The notes under the pieces are model-generated. The model was given only the letters and a program-made list of their open reading frames with translations, had not been told where the DNA came from and made no database searches. The position numbers and the translations under genes are program-made. Shown here piece after piece: positions 35,365-44,886 of a DNA stretch of 64,000 nt (position 1 is the stretch's first letter; the number at the start of each line of letters is the position of its first letter). The DNA is from RYN-230 sp963814645 (lineage in GTDB: Bacteria; Actinomycetota; Actinomycetes; Streptosporangiales; Streptosporangiaceae): positions 1-64,000 of the forward strand of contig CAWFDX010000001.1 of assembly GCA_963814645.1 (NCBI GenBank), in the 5' to 3' direction.

Positions 35365-35958
35365 TCAGCGGGTCAGCGTGAGATGGGGGATTTCCAGCCC
35401 AGCCAGGCCGTCGGCCTCGATGCGGTCGGCCAGGGCCGCGCTGGCCGCGGTCAGCCCGGCCGCGTCGATGTCATAGGGTGCGGTCCCTGCGTACGGGCCG
35501 ACCCGCTGCGCCGCCCGCCGGAGCAGCGCGGCCGCGCCGCGTGCGTTGCCGCGCTGCGCGTGCGTGAGCCCCACCGCGAGCTGGGCCAGGCCGCGCCACA
35601 GCTCACGCTCGGCGGCGGGTGCCTGCTTCCAGGACGCTTCCAGCACCTCGTGCGCGTTGAACGCGCGGTCACTGTCCAGCATTCGCTGGGCCAGGGCCAG
35701 CGCGTCGGCGGGCGGGAGGGAGAGATCGTCGGGCACCCGTTCCACGCCGGCCGCCCCGCGCGGCAGCGGCCGGCCCAGCTCGTCCCGGGGCCTCGTGTTA
35801 CGCGGCCGCCCGGAGCTGTCCCGGTCGCGGGGCGCCTGGCCCTCCCCTCGCGGCGTGCCGCCGCTCGGCGCGAAGCGGCGATCGGGGGCCGGGGGTTCCG
35901 GGGGTAGTCCCCCGGGGGAGCAGAGCGGGGGGTCGTCCCCCCTGGCCGACACGGTCAT
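35365..35958 (-). CDS. DUF309 domain protein
   Basis: 197 residues, ATGA overlap with the upstream hydrolase. The first ~65 residues are Pro/Arg/Gly-rich and low complexity. The DUF309 helical core follows: DSDRAFNAHEVLEASWKQAP, ERELWRGLAQLAVGLTHAQR and GNARGAAALLRRAAQRV. The HEVLE.W and GLAQLAVG motifs are typical. Function is unknown. The long disordered N-terminus is unusual; a later start is possible. Confidence 0.85.
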   Translation of the reverse strand: MTVSARGDDPPLCSPGGLPPEPPAPDRRFAPSGGTPRGEGQAPRDRDSSGRPRNTRPRDELGRPLPRGAAGVERVPDDLSLPPADALALAQRMLDSDRAFNAHEVLEASWKQAPAAERELWRGLAQLAVGLTHAQRGNARGAAALLRRAAQRVGPYAGTAPYDIDAAGLTAASAALADRIEADGLAGLEIPHLTLTR

Positions 35959-36878
35959 CGCTCGGGTTCTGGGTCGGCCAGCCAGCCGCGCAGCTCGGTG
36001 TCAAACCGCTGCGGTTGCTCCTCGTGCGGGAAGTGCCCGGACCCGTCGAGCAGCCGCCAGCGGTACGGGCCGTCCACGTGCCGGCCGGCGCCGCGCGCGG
36101 TCCCGGGCAGCACGCAGGTGTCCAGCGAGCCTTGCAGGTGCAGGGTGGGCGCCTGGATCGGGGCCCGCATCCGCCGCGCGTAGCGCAGCCCGTCCGGCCG
36201 CAGCCGGGAGCGCATGAACCAGCGGTGGTATTCCAGCGCGGAGTGCGCCACCGACGGGATGCACATGGCGGTCCGGTACCGGCGCTCGGTCTCCGGATCC
36301 GGCCAGCCCGGCCCGGACCAGGCGTGCAGCATCTGGCCGACCCGCTGGGCATGGTCCCGGACCAGGCTGTGCTCGGGCAGCACCGGGACCTGGAAGCCGA
36401 ACTCGAACCCGCTCCGGCGGCCCTGGCCGAGCGGGTCGGTGAGCAGGGCAGAACGCATCCGCAGCGGGTGGGCCATCGAGATCACCCCGAGCCGCCGGAC
36501 CACCTTGGGGTAGTAGGCCGCCATGGTCCAGGCCACCAGCCCACCCCAGTCATGCCCGATAACCACGGCGTTCGCCTCGCCCAGCGAGCGGATCAGCCCG
36601 GCCGCGTCGGACGCCGCGGTGATCAGGTCATAGCCGCGCGGCGGCTTGTCGCTGCCGCCGTAACCGCGCAGGTCCGCGGCGACCGCGCGGTAGCCCGCGT
36701 CCGCCAGCGTGACCAGCTGGCTGCGCCAGGTCCACCAGAACTGCGGGAAGCCATGCAGCATGAGCACCAGCGGGCCGTCGCCGGCCTCGGCGATGTGGAA
36801 CCGGGTGCCGTTCGCGCTGACCGCGCGGTGTGACCACGGGCCATCCACGTAGATGGCTGACTCGCCCCGCAGGGTCAT
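35955..36878 (-). CDS. Alpha/beta hydrolase, epoxide-hydrolase (EphE)-like
   Basis: 307 residues. HGFPQFWWTWR is the oxyanion HGxP motif and GHDWGGLVAW the nucleophile elbow with Asp. The cap region contains the usual Tyr/Trp set (LEYHRWFMRS), and HFPHEEQPQRF gives the catalytic His. Epoxide hydrolases use Asp as nucleophile, as here. It lies beside marP, as ephE does in mycobacteria. Confidence 0.88.
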   Translation of the reverse strand: MTLRGESAIYVDGPWSHRAVSANGTRFHIAEAGDGPLVLMLHGFPQFWWTWRSQLVTLADAGYRAVAADLRGYGGSDKPPRGYDLITAASDAAGLIRSLGEANAVVIGHDWGGLVAWTMAAYYPKVVRRLGVISMAHPLRMRSALLTDPLGQGRRSGFEFGFQVPVLPEHSLVRDHAQRVGQMLHAWSGPGWPDPETERRYRTAMCIPSVAHSALEYHRWFMRSRLRPDGLRYARRMRAPIQAPTLHLQGSLDTCVLPGTARGAGRHVDGPYRWRLLDGSGHFPHEEQPQRFDTELRGWLADPEPER

Positions 36879-36881
36879 TGC

Positions 36882-37325
36882 TCAGCCCGCCTCGATCGCC
36901 GGCTGCTCCGGCGTCTCCTCGTCCCGCTTCAGCATGGCCAGGTCCTCCTGGACCGATTCGCGGGTCCGGCGCAGCCCGGTTAGCCCTTTCAGCCTGGCCC
37001 GGATGACCAGGGCGCAGATGGCGGCCAGCACCGCCCACGTCCCGGCCACGATCAAGAATGCCGCCCAGCTCCAGATGCCCGCGGTGATCAGCGCGTAGGC
37101 GTAGGCGAAGCTCAGCATGACCAGAATAAGGAAGCCGAAGAACATGATGGTGCCGCCCAGGGCGGCCGACAGGCCAACCCGCTGGGCGTCATCGCGCAAC
37201 TCCACCTTGGCCAGGTCAACTTGGTACTTGAACAGCGTGCTGACGTCCTTGACGGCCTGCGAGACGAGGTCCCCGATTGACGGCTCGCTGGTATTGCCCG
37301 GCGACGTAACTGTCGGCCTGGCCAT
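36882..37325 (-). CDS. Phage-holin-superfamily (DUF1469-like) membrane protein
   Basis: 147 residues from ATG 37323-37325, preferred over the in-frame start at 37358 because GAGGGGAG sits just upstream. An N-terminal amphipathic segment (IGDLVSQAVKDVSTLFKYQV DLA) is followed by two membrane helices (LGGTIMFFGFLILVMLSFAY and SWAAFLIVAGTWAVLAAICA) and a charged tail. This is the usual actinobacterial Phage_holin_3_6 family protein in a housekeeping setting; no phage genes are near. Confidence 0.83.
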   Translation of the reverse strand: MARPTVTSPGNTSEPSIGDLVSQAVKDVSTLFKYQVDLAKVELRDDAQRVGLSAALGGTIMFFGFLILVMLSFAYAYALITAGIWSWAAFLIVAGTWAVLAAICALVIRARLKGLTGLRRTRESVQEDLAMLKRDEETPEQPAIEAG

Positions 37326-37820
37326 CCGCACTCCCCTCGCGCGATCGGTGCCGCTCACATTCCCCGTGCGTCACTTCCCACACGGCGGGCAGCAGGTCGG
37401 TCCAGGCGCGAGGCGCCAGGAATTGCCCGTAAATCCGGGAACAACAGTCCCCCGGGACGTGATCTTACGGGATTACCTGGCCGCAGTTCAGCGCGGCCTT
37501 CCGCTATTGCCCGCCAGTGCCACAATGACCAGCCACTACGGCTTTTTGCGGCGGAGCAGAAGGGCGGCAAGACACGGCGCGGCCGGGGGCCGCGGGGCCC
37601 CAGATAACAAACACCCTGACACGGCAGGTCGGGCTACCAAGCGTGCACCTCATCATCCCGGGCAGGCCCGCCACTAGATGATGACAGGTCGGGCCTGCCT
37701 CGGCCGCCTTCCGCGGCTGCTGGTCGCGTGGGTACCTGGCTGCCGTGCCAGGACGCTTGTTCTAGACACCTTTCTACGGCGGATCAGCGGGCAGGAAAAG
37801 ACCTGGCCGAGATGGATTCG
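37326..37820. other. Non-coding region upstream of the holin-like gene
   Basis: 495 bp without a credible gene. A possible plus-strand frame runs from 37678 into the HAD gene but has no family resemblance. The only ordered element I see is the inverted repeat at 37661-37699. Confidence 0.5.
37661..37699. terminator. Hairpin downstream of the HAD phosphatase gene
   Basis: GGCAGGCCCG (37661-37670) pairs with CGGGCCTGCC (37690-37699) around a 19-nt spacer, about 120 bp beyond the HAD stop on the minus strand. A plausible but distant terminator. Confidence 0.4.
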
Positions 37821-38610
37821 TTATCTCGATCGATCCGCGCTGTCGCATTCCTGGGCGGCGCGGTCCGGCTCGGCCCGCCCAGCCAGTAAGCGCCCGGGCC
37901 GGGGCAGCCCGGCCGAGGGCAGCTCGTGGAACGCCAGCACCGGCCAGCCGCGCTGCTGGGCCAGCCGGCGCAGCGCCCGGTCCGGGTTCACCGCGTGCGG
38001 GCGGCCGACCGCCTCCAGCATCGGCAGGTCGGTAACCGAGTCGCTGTAGGCGTAGCAGTCGGCCAGCTGGTAGCCCCGTTCCGCGGCCAGTTCCCTGACC
38101 CGCTGCGCCTTGGCCTCGCCGTAGGCGTAGAACTCCATCTGCCCGGTGTAGCAGCCCTCAGCGATCTCCATCCTGGTGGCGATGACCAGGGCCGCGCCGA
38201 GCAGGGCGCCGATCGGCCCGACCATCTCCTGCCCGGACGTGCTCACGATGATCACGTCCTCACCCGCGGCGCGGTGCCGGCTGAGCAGGGCCCGGGCCTC
38301 GTCGTAGATGTACGGCAGGATCAGCTCGTCCAGGTGCCGGGTGACGATGTCCCGCACCCGCTCGGCCGGCCAGCCCCGACACAACTGGCCGACGTGCTCC
38401 CGGATCTGCTCCATCCGCTGGTGGCTGGCCCCGTGCCGGCTGAAAAGCAGCTGGGCCACCGCGCCACGGACCGCGCCACCCCTGCTGATCAGGCCATTTC
38501 GGTAAAACGAGGGCCCGAAGGCGAGGGTGGCCGACTTGGCGATGATCGTCTTGTCCAGGTCAAAGAACGCCGCGGCCAGGCCGGCTGCCGCCGGCGACGG
38601 GACTAGTCAC
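37821..38610 (-). CDS. HAD-IB phosphatase (SerB1-like), 5' end apparently frameshifted
   Basis: The HAD motifs are complete: motif I AAAFFDLDKTIIAKS, motif II DVIIVSTSGQEM, motif III Lys in YGEAKAQRV and motif IV CYAYSDSVTDLPMLEAVG. The helical cap starts FSRHGASHQRMEQ. The catalytic DLDKT frame opens after a TGA at 38607-38609 but has no ATG/GTG/TTG until GTG 38459, which would delete the nucleophile Asp. A GTG at 38608-38610 reads into it only if one base between 38579 and 38610 is removed. I treat this as a damaged or mis-sequenced start; CTG 38577-38579 is the alternative. Confidence 0.75.
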
Positions 38611-38742
38611 AGCACCGGAGCCTATGACCGAATACCTGCAATCGTTGTCATCTCGCCATGACCAATTGGTAACTTGGCGCAGATACACGTAGGCTTTGCT
38701 GCGTGACGGGACCGGCTCTGCCCCCCCGGGGCCGGACCGTTT

Positions 38743-38777
38743 GGCGACCCCCGCTCTCCCCCCCGGCGGGGGTCGCC
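38743..38777. terminator. Hairpin downstream of the helicase gene
   Basis: GGCGACCCCCGC (38743-38754) pairs perfectly with GCGGGGGTCGCC (38766-38777), 11-nt loop, about 80-110 bp beyond the helicase stop on the minus strand. Confidence 0.55.
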
Positions 38778-38854
38778 CCCTTCCCGCCGTCTTGTGGGTG
38801 TTTGCCCTGGTCAGGACCATAGTTCTGGCGGCTGTGCCAGAACTGTCCCGGCCA

Positions 38855-41242
38855 CTACTGTCCAGTCTGCGCGCCGGTGTCCAGCAGCCCGTTCAGCAGG
38901 GCGAGCGCGCCCGGCTTGGACAGCGGCTCGTTGCCGTTCCCGCACTTCGGTGACTGAATGCAGGACGGGCAGCCGGCCTGGCACCCGCAACTGCGAACAG
39001 CGTCTGCGGTTGCCGCCAGCCAGTCGCTGGCGGCCTGGAAGCCGCGCTCGGCGAAGCCGGCCCCGCCGTCGTGCCCGTCATAGACAAACACGGTCAGCTG
39101 GCCGGTCGCCGGGTGCTCGTCCGCCGACACGCCGCCCACGTCCCACCGGTCGCACGCCGCGAACAGCGGCAGCAACCCGATCGAGGCGTGCTCGGCCGCG
39201 TGCGCGGCCCCGGGCAGGTCCACCCCCTGGTCCAGCAGGTAGCGGCGCCGCCCGGCCGATATCGTCCACCACACCGCGCGGGTGCGCAGCGTCTGCGGCG
39301 GCAGGCTGAGCGGGAACTGGCCGAGCAGGCGGTTGGTCCGGGTGCCGCGCCGGACGTACCCGGTCACCTGCCGTCTCACCTGAACGTCACCAAAATGCAC
39401 CGCGGCGTCGTGCCACTTCTCGCTGTGCAGCGCGCGGGTGACCTCGATCGCGGTGACCTGCCGGGCCGAGGTTGCGTACCCCGGGTCGGCGGGCCGGGCC
39501 AGCGCCACCCCGGCGGGCAGGTCAAGCTCCTCGACCAGGTACGTCTCGCCCTGATGCAGGTAGACCGCCCCGGCGTGGACGAGCAGGTGCGCGGACGGCT
39601 CGTCCACCGTGCCGATCAGCCGGCCGGTGGGCATCTCAACGATCTTGACCGGGCGCGTCCCGGTGCCGCGCAGCCCGGTCTGCCGCGGCCGGCCCCGGCT
39701 GGTCCAGTACAGCGCGCCGCCGCGGCGGCGCAGCATCCCACGGCGGGTCAGCGCGTCCGCGATCTCGCCGCCGCCGGGGCCGAACGTGCCCAGGTCGGCC
39801 TGGGTGAGCGGCAGCTCCGCGGCCGCCGCGCACAGATGCGGGGCCAGCACGTAGGGGTTGCCCGGGTCCAGCACGGTCGCCTCGACCGGGCGGTGCAGCA
39901 GCGCCTCGGGGTGGTGCACCAGGTAACTGTCCAGCGGGTCGTCCCGGGCGATCAGCACCACGACCGACGGGCGGCCCGCCCGCCCGGCCCGCCCAGCCTG
40001 CTGCCACAGCGCGGCCCGGGTACCCGGCCAGCCAGCGATCAGCACCGCGTCCAGGCCGGTGATGTCCACGCCCAGTTCCAGCGCGGTGGTGGTGGCCAGC
40101 CCGGTGATGGCGCCGGTGCGCAGCGCCTCCTCCAGCGCCCGGCGGTCCTCGCTCAGGTAACCGGACCGGTAGGCGGCGACCCGTTCGCTCTCGGCCGCCG
40201 CGCCCGCCTCGCGGAGCGTCCGCCGCGCGGCCTGCGCGACCCCTTCGGCGCCGCGCCGGGACCGGGTGAAGGCCAGCACCGGGACCTGACCGGCCACCAG
40301 GTCGGCGAGCAGGGTGGCCGCCTCCGCGGTGGCGCTGCGCCGGGCCGGTACGTCCGCTTCGCCGTGCGCCCGGGCCAGCGGCGGCTCCCACAGGGCGAAC
40401 GTGACCGGCCCGCGGGGCGCGGCGTTCTCGGTGACCGCCTCGGCCGGCCGCCCGGTGAGCAGCCGTGCGCACCCGGCCGGGTCGCTGACCGTGGCCGAGG
40501 CGAGCAGGAACACTGGCTCCGTGCCGGCTGATGCGGTGCTGCCTGGCCCGGTGCTGGCGGGCGCGGCCGACGTCTCAATGTGATGCACCGCGACCCGGTG
40601 CAGCCGGCGCAGCACCTGGGCCACGTGCGAGCCGAACACGCCGCGGTAGGTGTGGCACTCATCGACCACGATGTAGCGCAGCCGCCGGTAGAACCCGGTC
40701 CACCGGGCATGCCGCGGGAGCAACGTCTGGTGCAGCATGTCCGGCGTGGTCAGCAGGTAGTTGGCGTGGCTGCGGGCCCAGTCCCGCTGGGCGGCCGGCG
40801 TGTCGCCGTCCAGCACCGCGGTCCGCACTCCCGGGATGCCCAGCTCGCCGAGCGCACGCAGCTGGTCCGCGGCCAGCGCCCGGGTCGGCGCCAGATAGAG
40901 CACGGTGCCCCCCGCCAGCACCGCGGTCAGCGCGGGCAGCAGGTAGCCGAGCGACTTCCCGGACGCGGTGCCGGTGGCGATGATCACGTCCCGGCCGGCC
41001 CGGGCCGCGTCGGCCATGGCTGCCTGGTGCGCCCACGGCGCGGGCATGCCCAGCCCGGAAAGTGCCTCGGTCACCGTGGCCGGCGTCCACGCCGGCCAGG
41101 TCACCCGCCGCCCTTCGCGGCCGGCCATGTACTCTACGTGGATCAGGCGTCCTGACTGCGCGCCGTGGCGCAGCACGAGGTCGGCGGGGGAGGCAGCCGC
41201 GGGCAGGGGTTCGCCGGGCCGGAGTGGAGTGAGCGTAGTCAT
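38855..41242 (-). CDS. DEAD/DEAH-box helicase of the MrfA/DUF1998 type
   Basis: About 795 residues; GGGAG upstream favours ATG 41240-41242 over 41260. RecA-like lobe 1 has WAHQAAMADAARAGRDVIIA, Walker A GTASGKS, LAPTRALAADQL, DECH (VVDECHTYRG) and LLASATV. Lobe 2 has VLAFTRSRRGAEG, TTTALELGVDITGLDAVLIA and QQAGRAGRAGR. The C-terminal DUF1998 region holds CGCQAGCPSCIQSPKCGNGN, four Cys for Zn as in MrfA repair helicases. Adjacent to bldG as in streptomycetes. Confidence 0.92.
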   Translation of the reverse strand: MTTLTPLRPGEPLPAAASPADLVLRHGAQSGRLIHVEYMAGREGRRVTWPAWTPATVTEALSGLGMPAPWAHQAAMADAARAGRDVIIATGTASGKSLGYLLPALTAVLAGGTVLYLAPTRALAADQLRALGELGIPGVRTAVLDGDTPAAQRDWARSHANYLLTTPDMLHQTLLPRHARWTGFYRRLRYIVVDECHTYRGVFGSHVAQVLRRLHRVAVHHIETSAAPASTGPGSTASAGTEPVFLLASATVSDPAGCARLLTGRPAEAVTENAAPRGPVTFALWEPPLARAHGEADVPARRSATAEAATLLADLVAGQVPVLAFTRSRRGAEGVAQAARRTLREAGAAAESERVAAYRSGYLSEDRRALEEALRTGAITGLATTTALELGVDITGLDAVLIAGWPGTRAALWQQAGRAGRAGRPSVVVLIARDDPLDSYLVHHPEALLHRPVEATVLDPGNPYVLAPHLCAAAAELPLTQADLGTFGPGGGEIADALTRRGMLRRRGGALYWTSRGRPRQTGLRGTGTRPVKIVEMPTGRLIGTVDEPSAHLLVHAGAVYLHQGETYLVEELDLPAGVALARPADPGYATSARQVTAIEVTRALHSEKWHDAAVHFGDVQVRRQVTGYVRRGTRTNRLLGQFPLSLPPQTLRTRAVWWTISAGRRRYLLDQGVDLPGAAHAAEHASIGLLPLFAACDRWDVGGVSADEHPATGQLTVFVYDGHDGGAGFAERGFQAASDWLAATADAVRSCGCQAGCPSCIQSPKCGNGNEPLSKPGALALLNGLLDTGAQTGQ

Positions 41243-41398
41243 CGGCTCCCAGTGTGACATCTGTACCCGAGGTGCCTCGAAGCGTGAACTCGTGTAGACA
41301 TGACGTCAGAGCGTGGTTGAATGCGCCACGGGACCGCTTGACCACTGATGAGATAGACATAGCCCGACCGATGAGGGCTGCATGGCGCTGGAGGATTT

Positions 41399-41749
41399 GT
41401 GGATCTGAAGCTTGACCATCACACCAGGGACGGTATCGAGGTTGTCGACGTCGAGGGTGAGATCGACGTCTACACCGCGCCGCGGCTCCGCGAGCTGCTG
41501 ATCGAACTGGTGAACAACGGTCATTACCAGCTCGTGGTGAATATGGAGAAGGTCGAGTTCCTCGACTCGACTGGCCTCGGTGTGCTGGTCGGTGGGCTGA
41601 AGCGGGTCCGCGCCCACGACGGGTCGCTCGACCTGGTGTGCACCCAGGAGCGCATCCTCAAGATCTTCCGCATCACAGGGCTGACCAAGGTCTTCGGGAT
41701 TCACGACAGCGTCGACGAGGCGATCACCGCCCGGAAGTCGGAGAAGTAG
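41399..41749 (+). CDS. bldG: Anti-sigma factor antagonist (STAS), BldG-type
   Basis: 116 residues from GTG 41399, GGAGGA just upstream. A STAS domain with VVDVEGEIDVYTAPRLRELL, the phosphorylation site FLDSTGLGVLVGGLKRVRAH and ERILKIFRITGLTKVFGIHD, nearly the Streptomyces BldG sequence as I remember it. BldG is an antagonist required for differentiation and stress sigma factor control. It is followed at once by the RsbW-like gene. Confidence 0.9.
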   Translation: MDLKLDHHTRDGIEVVDVEGEIDVYTAPRLRELLIELVNNGHYQLVVNMEKVEFLDSTGLGVLVGGLKRVRAHDGSLDLVCTQERILKIFRITGLTKVFGIHDSVDEAITARKSEK

Positions 41750-41775
41750 CGGCTAGATACGCTCTTCATCCGGTC

Positions 41776-42243
41776 ATGGCCACTGTCGAAATGAGCTTCA
41801 CGCCGCTGCCCGTGCACGTCCGCACGGCCCGGCTGGTCGCTACCGCCGTCGCGCGGCGCAGCGGGGTCGAGGAGGCCCTCCTCGATGAGGTCCGCCTCGC
41901 GGTGGGTGAGGCCTGCTCCCGCGCGGTCGAGGCGCATCAGGCGCAATGCCCAGCTGAGCCGGTGCGCATCGAGCTGACCGGCTCGGCCGGGCGGTTCGAG
42001 GTTGTCGTCACGGACGCGGCGATCACCGCCACGGACGCCGGGACCGCCGCGGCCCCGCCCCCGGGCGGCTGGGCCGGCAACGGCGTTGCCAACGGTGATA
42101 GTGCTCACACTGCGGGTGGCTTCCCGCAGGAAGGCCTGGGCCTCGCGGTCATCGCCGGGCTGGCCGACGATGTCCAGTTCACCCGCACGTCCGCCGGGCT
42201 CAGCATCAGGATGAGCTGGCCATCTGGCGGCACCGCCGGCTGA
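41776..42243 (+). CDS. RsbW-like anti-sigma factor / HATPase partner of BldG
   Basis: 155 residues from ATG 41776, 26 bp after bldG. GHKL-type motifs: DEVRLAVGEACSRAVEAHQA (N-box, with Ala/Val where Asn is usual) and GFPQEGLGLAVIAGLADDVQ (G2). A Gly/Ala/Pro-rich insert sits between the G1 and G2 regions. In Streptomyces the homologous neighbour is the putative anti-sigma partner of BldG. The absence of a clear N-box Asn raises the question whether it is an active kinase. Confidence 0.83.
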   Translation: MATVEMSFTPLPVHVRTARLVATAVARRSGVEEALLDEVRLAVGEACSRAVEAHQAQCPAEPVRIELTGSAGRFEVVVTDAAITATDAGTAAAPPPGGWAGNGVANGDSAHTAGGFPQEGLGLAVIAGLADDVQFTRTSAGLSIRMSWPSGGTAG

Positions 42244-42476
42244 CCGGCCACGCGATGAGGGCTGGCAGCCGATGTGCGGACATCTCTGCCAGCCACAGCA
42301 CTAATGTGATTACCTGTGCAGGGGGGAGCAGCGCGGCCCTCAGCGGGCCTGACCCCGCCTCGCATCCGGCGGCCGACATGCGTAGACTCCCGGCACTGCT
42401 TTTTTGGCACTGTGTCCACCCTGTGCATCCCTTGGCGTTTTGGACGCGTGCCACTGTCTAGGAGGACAGAACAAGG

Positions 42477-44819
42477 ATGTCTGGGCTCAAACTCGCCGCG
42501 GGGAGCGGGGCGGTCAGTGTCAGCGGCGGCAACTTGACATGGGTCATTGTTGTCGCCGTCGTCGCATTGCTCGCCCTGGCCGTGGCTGGCGTGCTGGTCC
42601 GTGAGGTACTCGCCGCCAGTCAGGGCACCGAGCGGATGCAGGAAATCGCCCGCGCGGTGCAGGAAGGGGCGGCCGCCTACCTGCGGCGCCAGTTCCGCAC
42701 CCTGGGCATTTTCGTTGTGATCATATTCTTCGTGCTGCTGCCGCTGCCCGCGGCCGGGCCCGCGGTCACCTGGGGCCGCAGCATCTTCTTTCTGGTCGGG
42801 GCGCTGTTCTCGGCAGTGACCGGGTTCACCGGCATGTCGCTGTGCGTGCGCGGCAACGTCCGGGTGGCGGCCGCCGCCCGGGAGGGCGGTGAGCGGCCGG
42901 CGATGCGGATCGCGTTCCGCACCGGCGGCGTGGCCGGCATGTTCACCGTCGGCCTGGGCCTGTTCGGCGCCGCGATTGTGGTGCTGATCTACCGGGAGAA
43001 CGCGCCGAACGTGCTCGAGGGCTTCGGCTTCGGCGCGGCGCTGCTGGCGCTGTTCATGCGTGTCGGCGGCGGCATCTACACCAAGGCCGCCGACGTCGGT
43101 GCGGACCTGGTGGGCAAGGTCGAGCAGGGCATTCCGGAAGATGACCCGAGAAACGCGGCGACGATCGCGGACAACGTGGGCGACAACGTGGGCGACTGCG
43201 CTGGCATGGCGGCGGACCTGTTCGAGTCCTACGCGGTAATGCTGGTGGCCTCACTGATCCTGGGCAAGACCGCGTTCGGCGACAAGGGCCTGGTGTTTCC
43301 GCTGATCGTGCCGATGATCGGCGTGATCACCGCGGTGATCGGGATCTTCGTGGTGGCGCCGCGCGCGGGCGACCGCAGCGGCATGACCGCGATCAACCGC
43401 GGCTTCTTCATCTCCGCGGTGATCTCGGCCATCGGGGTGGCGATCGCCTGCTTCACCTTCCTGCCTGCCCACTTCAGCGACCTGAAGGGCATTACCGACC
43501 CGGCCATCGCGGCGTACAGCGGCAACCCCCGCTGGATTGCCTTCGGGGCGGTGCTCATCGGCATCGTGCTGGCCAGCGCCATCCAGTTGCTGACCGGGTA
43601 CTTCACCGAGGTGAACCGGCGGCCGGTCAGGGACATCGGGCAGAGCTCGGAGACCGGCGCGGCCACCGTCATCCTGTCCGGCGTCGCGTCCGGGATGGAG
43701 TCCGCGGTGTATGCCGCGCTGCTGATCGGCGGGGCGGTGTTCGGCGCGTACCTGCTCGCGACGGGGAACCCCACCATCGCGCTGTTCGCGGTGGCGATGG
43801 CCGGCGGCGGCCTGCTGACCACGGTCGGCGTGATCGTGTCGATGGACTCGTTTGGCCCGGTCACCGACAATGCCCAGGGCATCGCGGAGATGTCGGGCGA
43901 CGTGGAGGGCGACGCCGCGCAGGCACTGACCAAGCTGGACGCGATCGGCAACACCACCAAGGCGATCACCAAGGGCATTGCGATCGCGACCGCGGTGCTC
44001 GCCGCGACCGCCCTGTTCGGCTCCTTCCGCACCATTGTCGAGCAGGCGCTCGGCGCCGGGGCGGGCAGCTTCAGCCTGTCGGTTGACCGGCCGCGGGTCC
44101 TGGTCGGCGTGATCATCGGGGCATCGGTGGTGTTCCTGTTCGCCAGCCTCCTGATCAGCGCAGTGGGCCGCGCGGCGCAGGGCGTGGTCCTGGAGGTGCG
44201 GAACCAGTTCCGCACCCACCCGGGGATCATGGACTTCACCGAGAAGCCCGAGTACAGCCGGGTCATCGACATCGTCACCAAGGACTCGCTGCGTGAGTTG
44301 GTGACTCCGGGCCTGCTGGCGGTGCTGACCCCGATCGCCGTGGGCTTCGCGTTCGGCTACTCGACCCTGGGCGCGTACCTGGCCGGCGCGATCGCGGCCG
44401 GAGTGCTGATGGCGGTGTTCCTGGCCAACTCCGGCGGCGCCTGGGACAACGCCAAGAAGCTGGTCGAGGACGGCAACTACGGTGGCAAGGGCTCCGAGGC
44501 GCACGCGGCCACGGTGATCGGTGATACCGTCGGCGACCCGTTCAAGGACACCGCGGGCCCGGCCATCAACCCGCTGATCAAGGTGATGAACCTGGTCTCG
44601 CTGCTGATCGCGACCAGCGTGGTCAAGTACAGCAGCAACGTGGGGCTGCGGGTGGGCGTGGCCATCGTGGCGGTGGGCATCGTGGTGACCGCGATCGTGA
44701 TCTCCAAACGGCGGTCCGCCAGCGTGTCCTCGGGCGGCCCGGGCACGCCGGCCGAGGAGACCACCCCGGCCGAGCCGGCCGAGCCATCCGGCCCGGCCCC
44801 GGCCAGCACCCCGGGCTGA
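42477..44819 (+). CDS. hppA: Membrane-bound H+-translocating pyrophosphatase
   Basis: 780 residues, about 16 membrane helices. The PPi site is clear: GGGIYTKAADVGADLVGKVE, then ADNVGDNVGDCAGMAADLFE, and the C-terminal VIGDTVGDPFKDTAGPAINP. The position that separates K+-dependent (Ala) from K+-independent (Lys) enzymes reads GNTTKAITKG, so a K+-independent proton pump is predicted. It couples PPi hydrolysis to H+ export. The ~230-bp gap upstream should hold its promoter. Confidence 0.95.
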   Translation: MSGLKLAAGSGAVSVSGGNLTWVIVVAVVALLALAVAGVLVREVLAASQGTERMQEIARAVQEGAAAYLRRQFRTLGIFVVIIFFVLLPLPAAGPAVTWGRSIFFLVGALFSAVTGFTGMSLCVRGNVRVAAAAREGGERPAMRIAFRTGGVAGMFTVGLGLFGAAIVVLIYRENAPNVLEGFGFGAALLALFMRVGGGIYTKAADVGADLVGKVEQGIPEDDPRNAATIADNVGDNVGDCAGMAADLFESYAVMLVASLILGKTAFGDKGLVFPLIVPMIGVITAVIGIFVVAPRAGDRSGMTAINRGFFISAVISAIGVAIACFTFLPAHFSDLKGITDPAIAAYSGNPRWIAFGAVLIGIVLASAIQLLTGYFTEVNRRPVRDIGQSSETGAATVILSGVASGMESAVYAALLIGGAVFGAYLLATGNPTIALFAVAMAGGGLLTTVGVIVSMDSFGPVTDNAQGIAEMSGDVEGDAAQALTKLDAIGNTTKAITKGIAIATAVLAATALFGSFRTIVEQALGAGAGSFSLSVDRPRVLVGVIIGASVVFLFASLLISAVGRAAQGVVLEVRNQFRTHPGIMDFTEKPEYSRVIDIVTKDSLRELVTPGLLAVLTPIAVGFAFGYSTLGAYLAGAIAAGVLMAVFLANSGGAWDNAKKLVEDGNYGGKGSEAHAATVIGDTVGDPFKDTAGPAINPLIKVMNLVSLLIATSVVKYSSNVGLRVGVAIVAVGIVVTAIVISKRRSASVSSGGPGTPAEETTPAEPAEPSGPAPASTPG

Positions 44820-44826
44820 CCGCCCG

Positions 44827-44886
44827 CACTGTGTAGTTAAGCACTGTGCAGCTAAGCACTGTGCAGCTAAGCACTGTGTGGTTGAT
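44827..44886 (+). repeat. Four tandem 15-bp repeats after hppA
   Basis: Units CACTGTGTAGTTAAG, CACTGTGCAGCTAAG (twice) and a degenerate CACTGTGTGGTTGAT run head to tail from 44827. They begin 8 bp after the hppA stop and run into the terminator stem. Confidence 0.85.

Noticed and set aside
36882..37325. Holin-like protein as evidence of a prophage
   Set aside because: This family is a common housekeeping membrane protein in actinobacteria; no phage structural, integrase or lysis genes are nearby.
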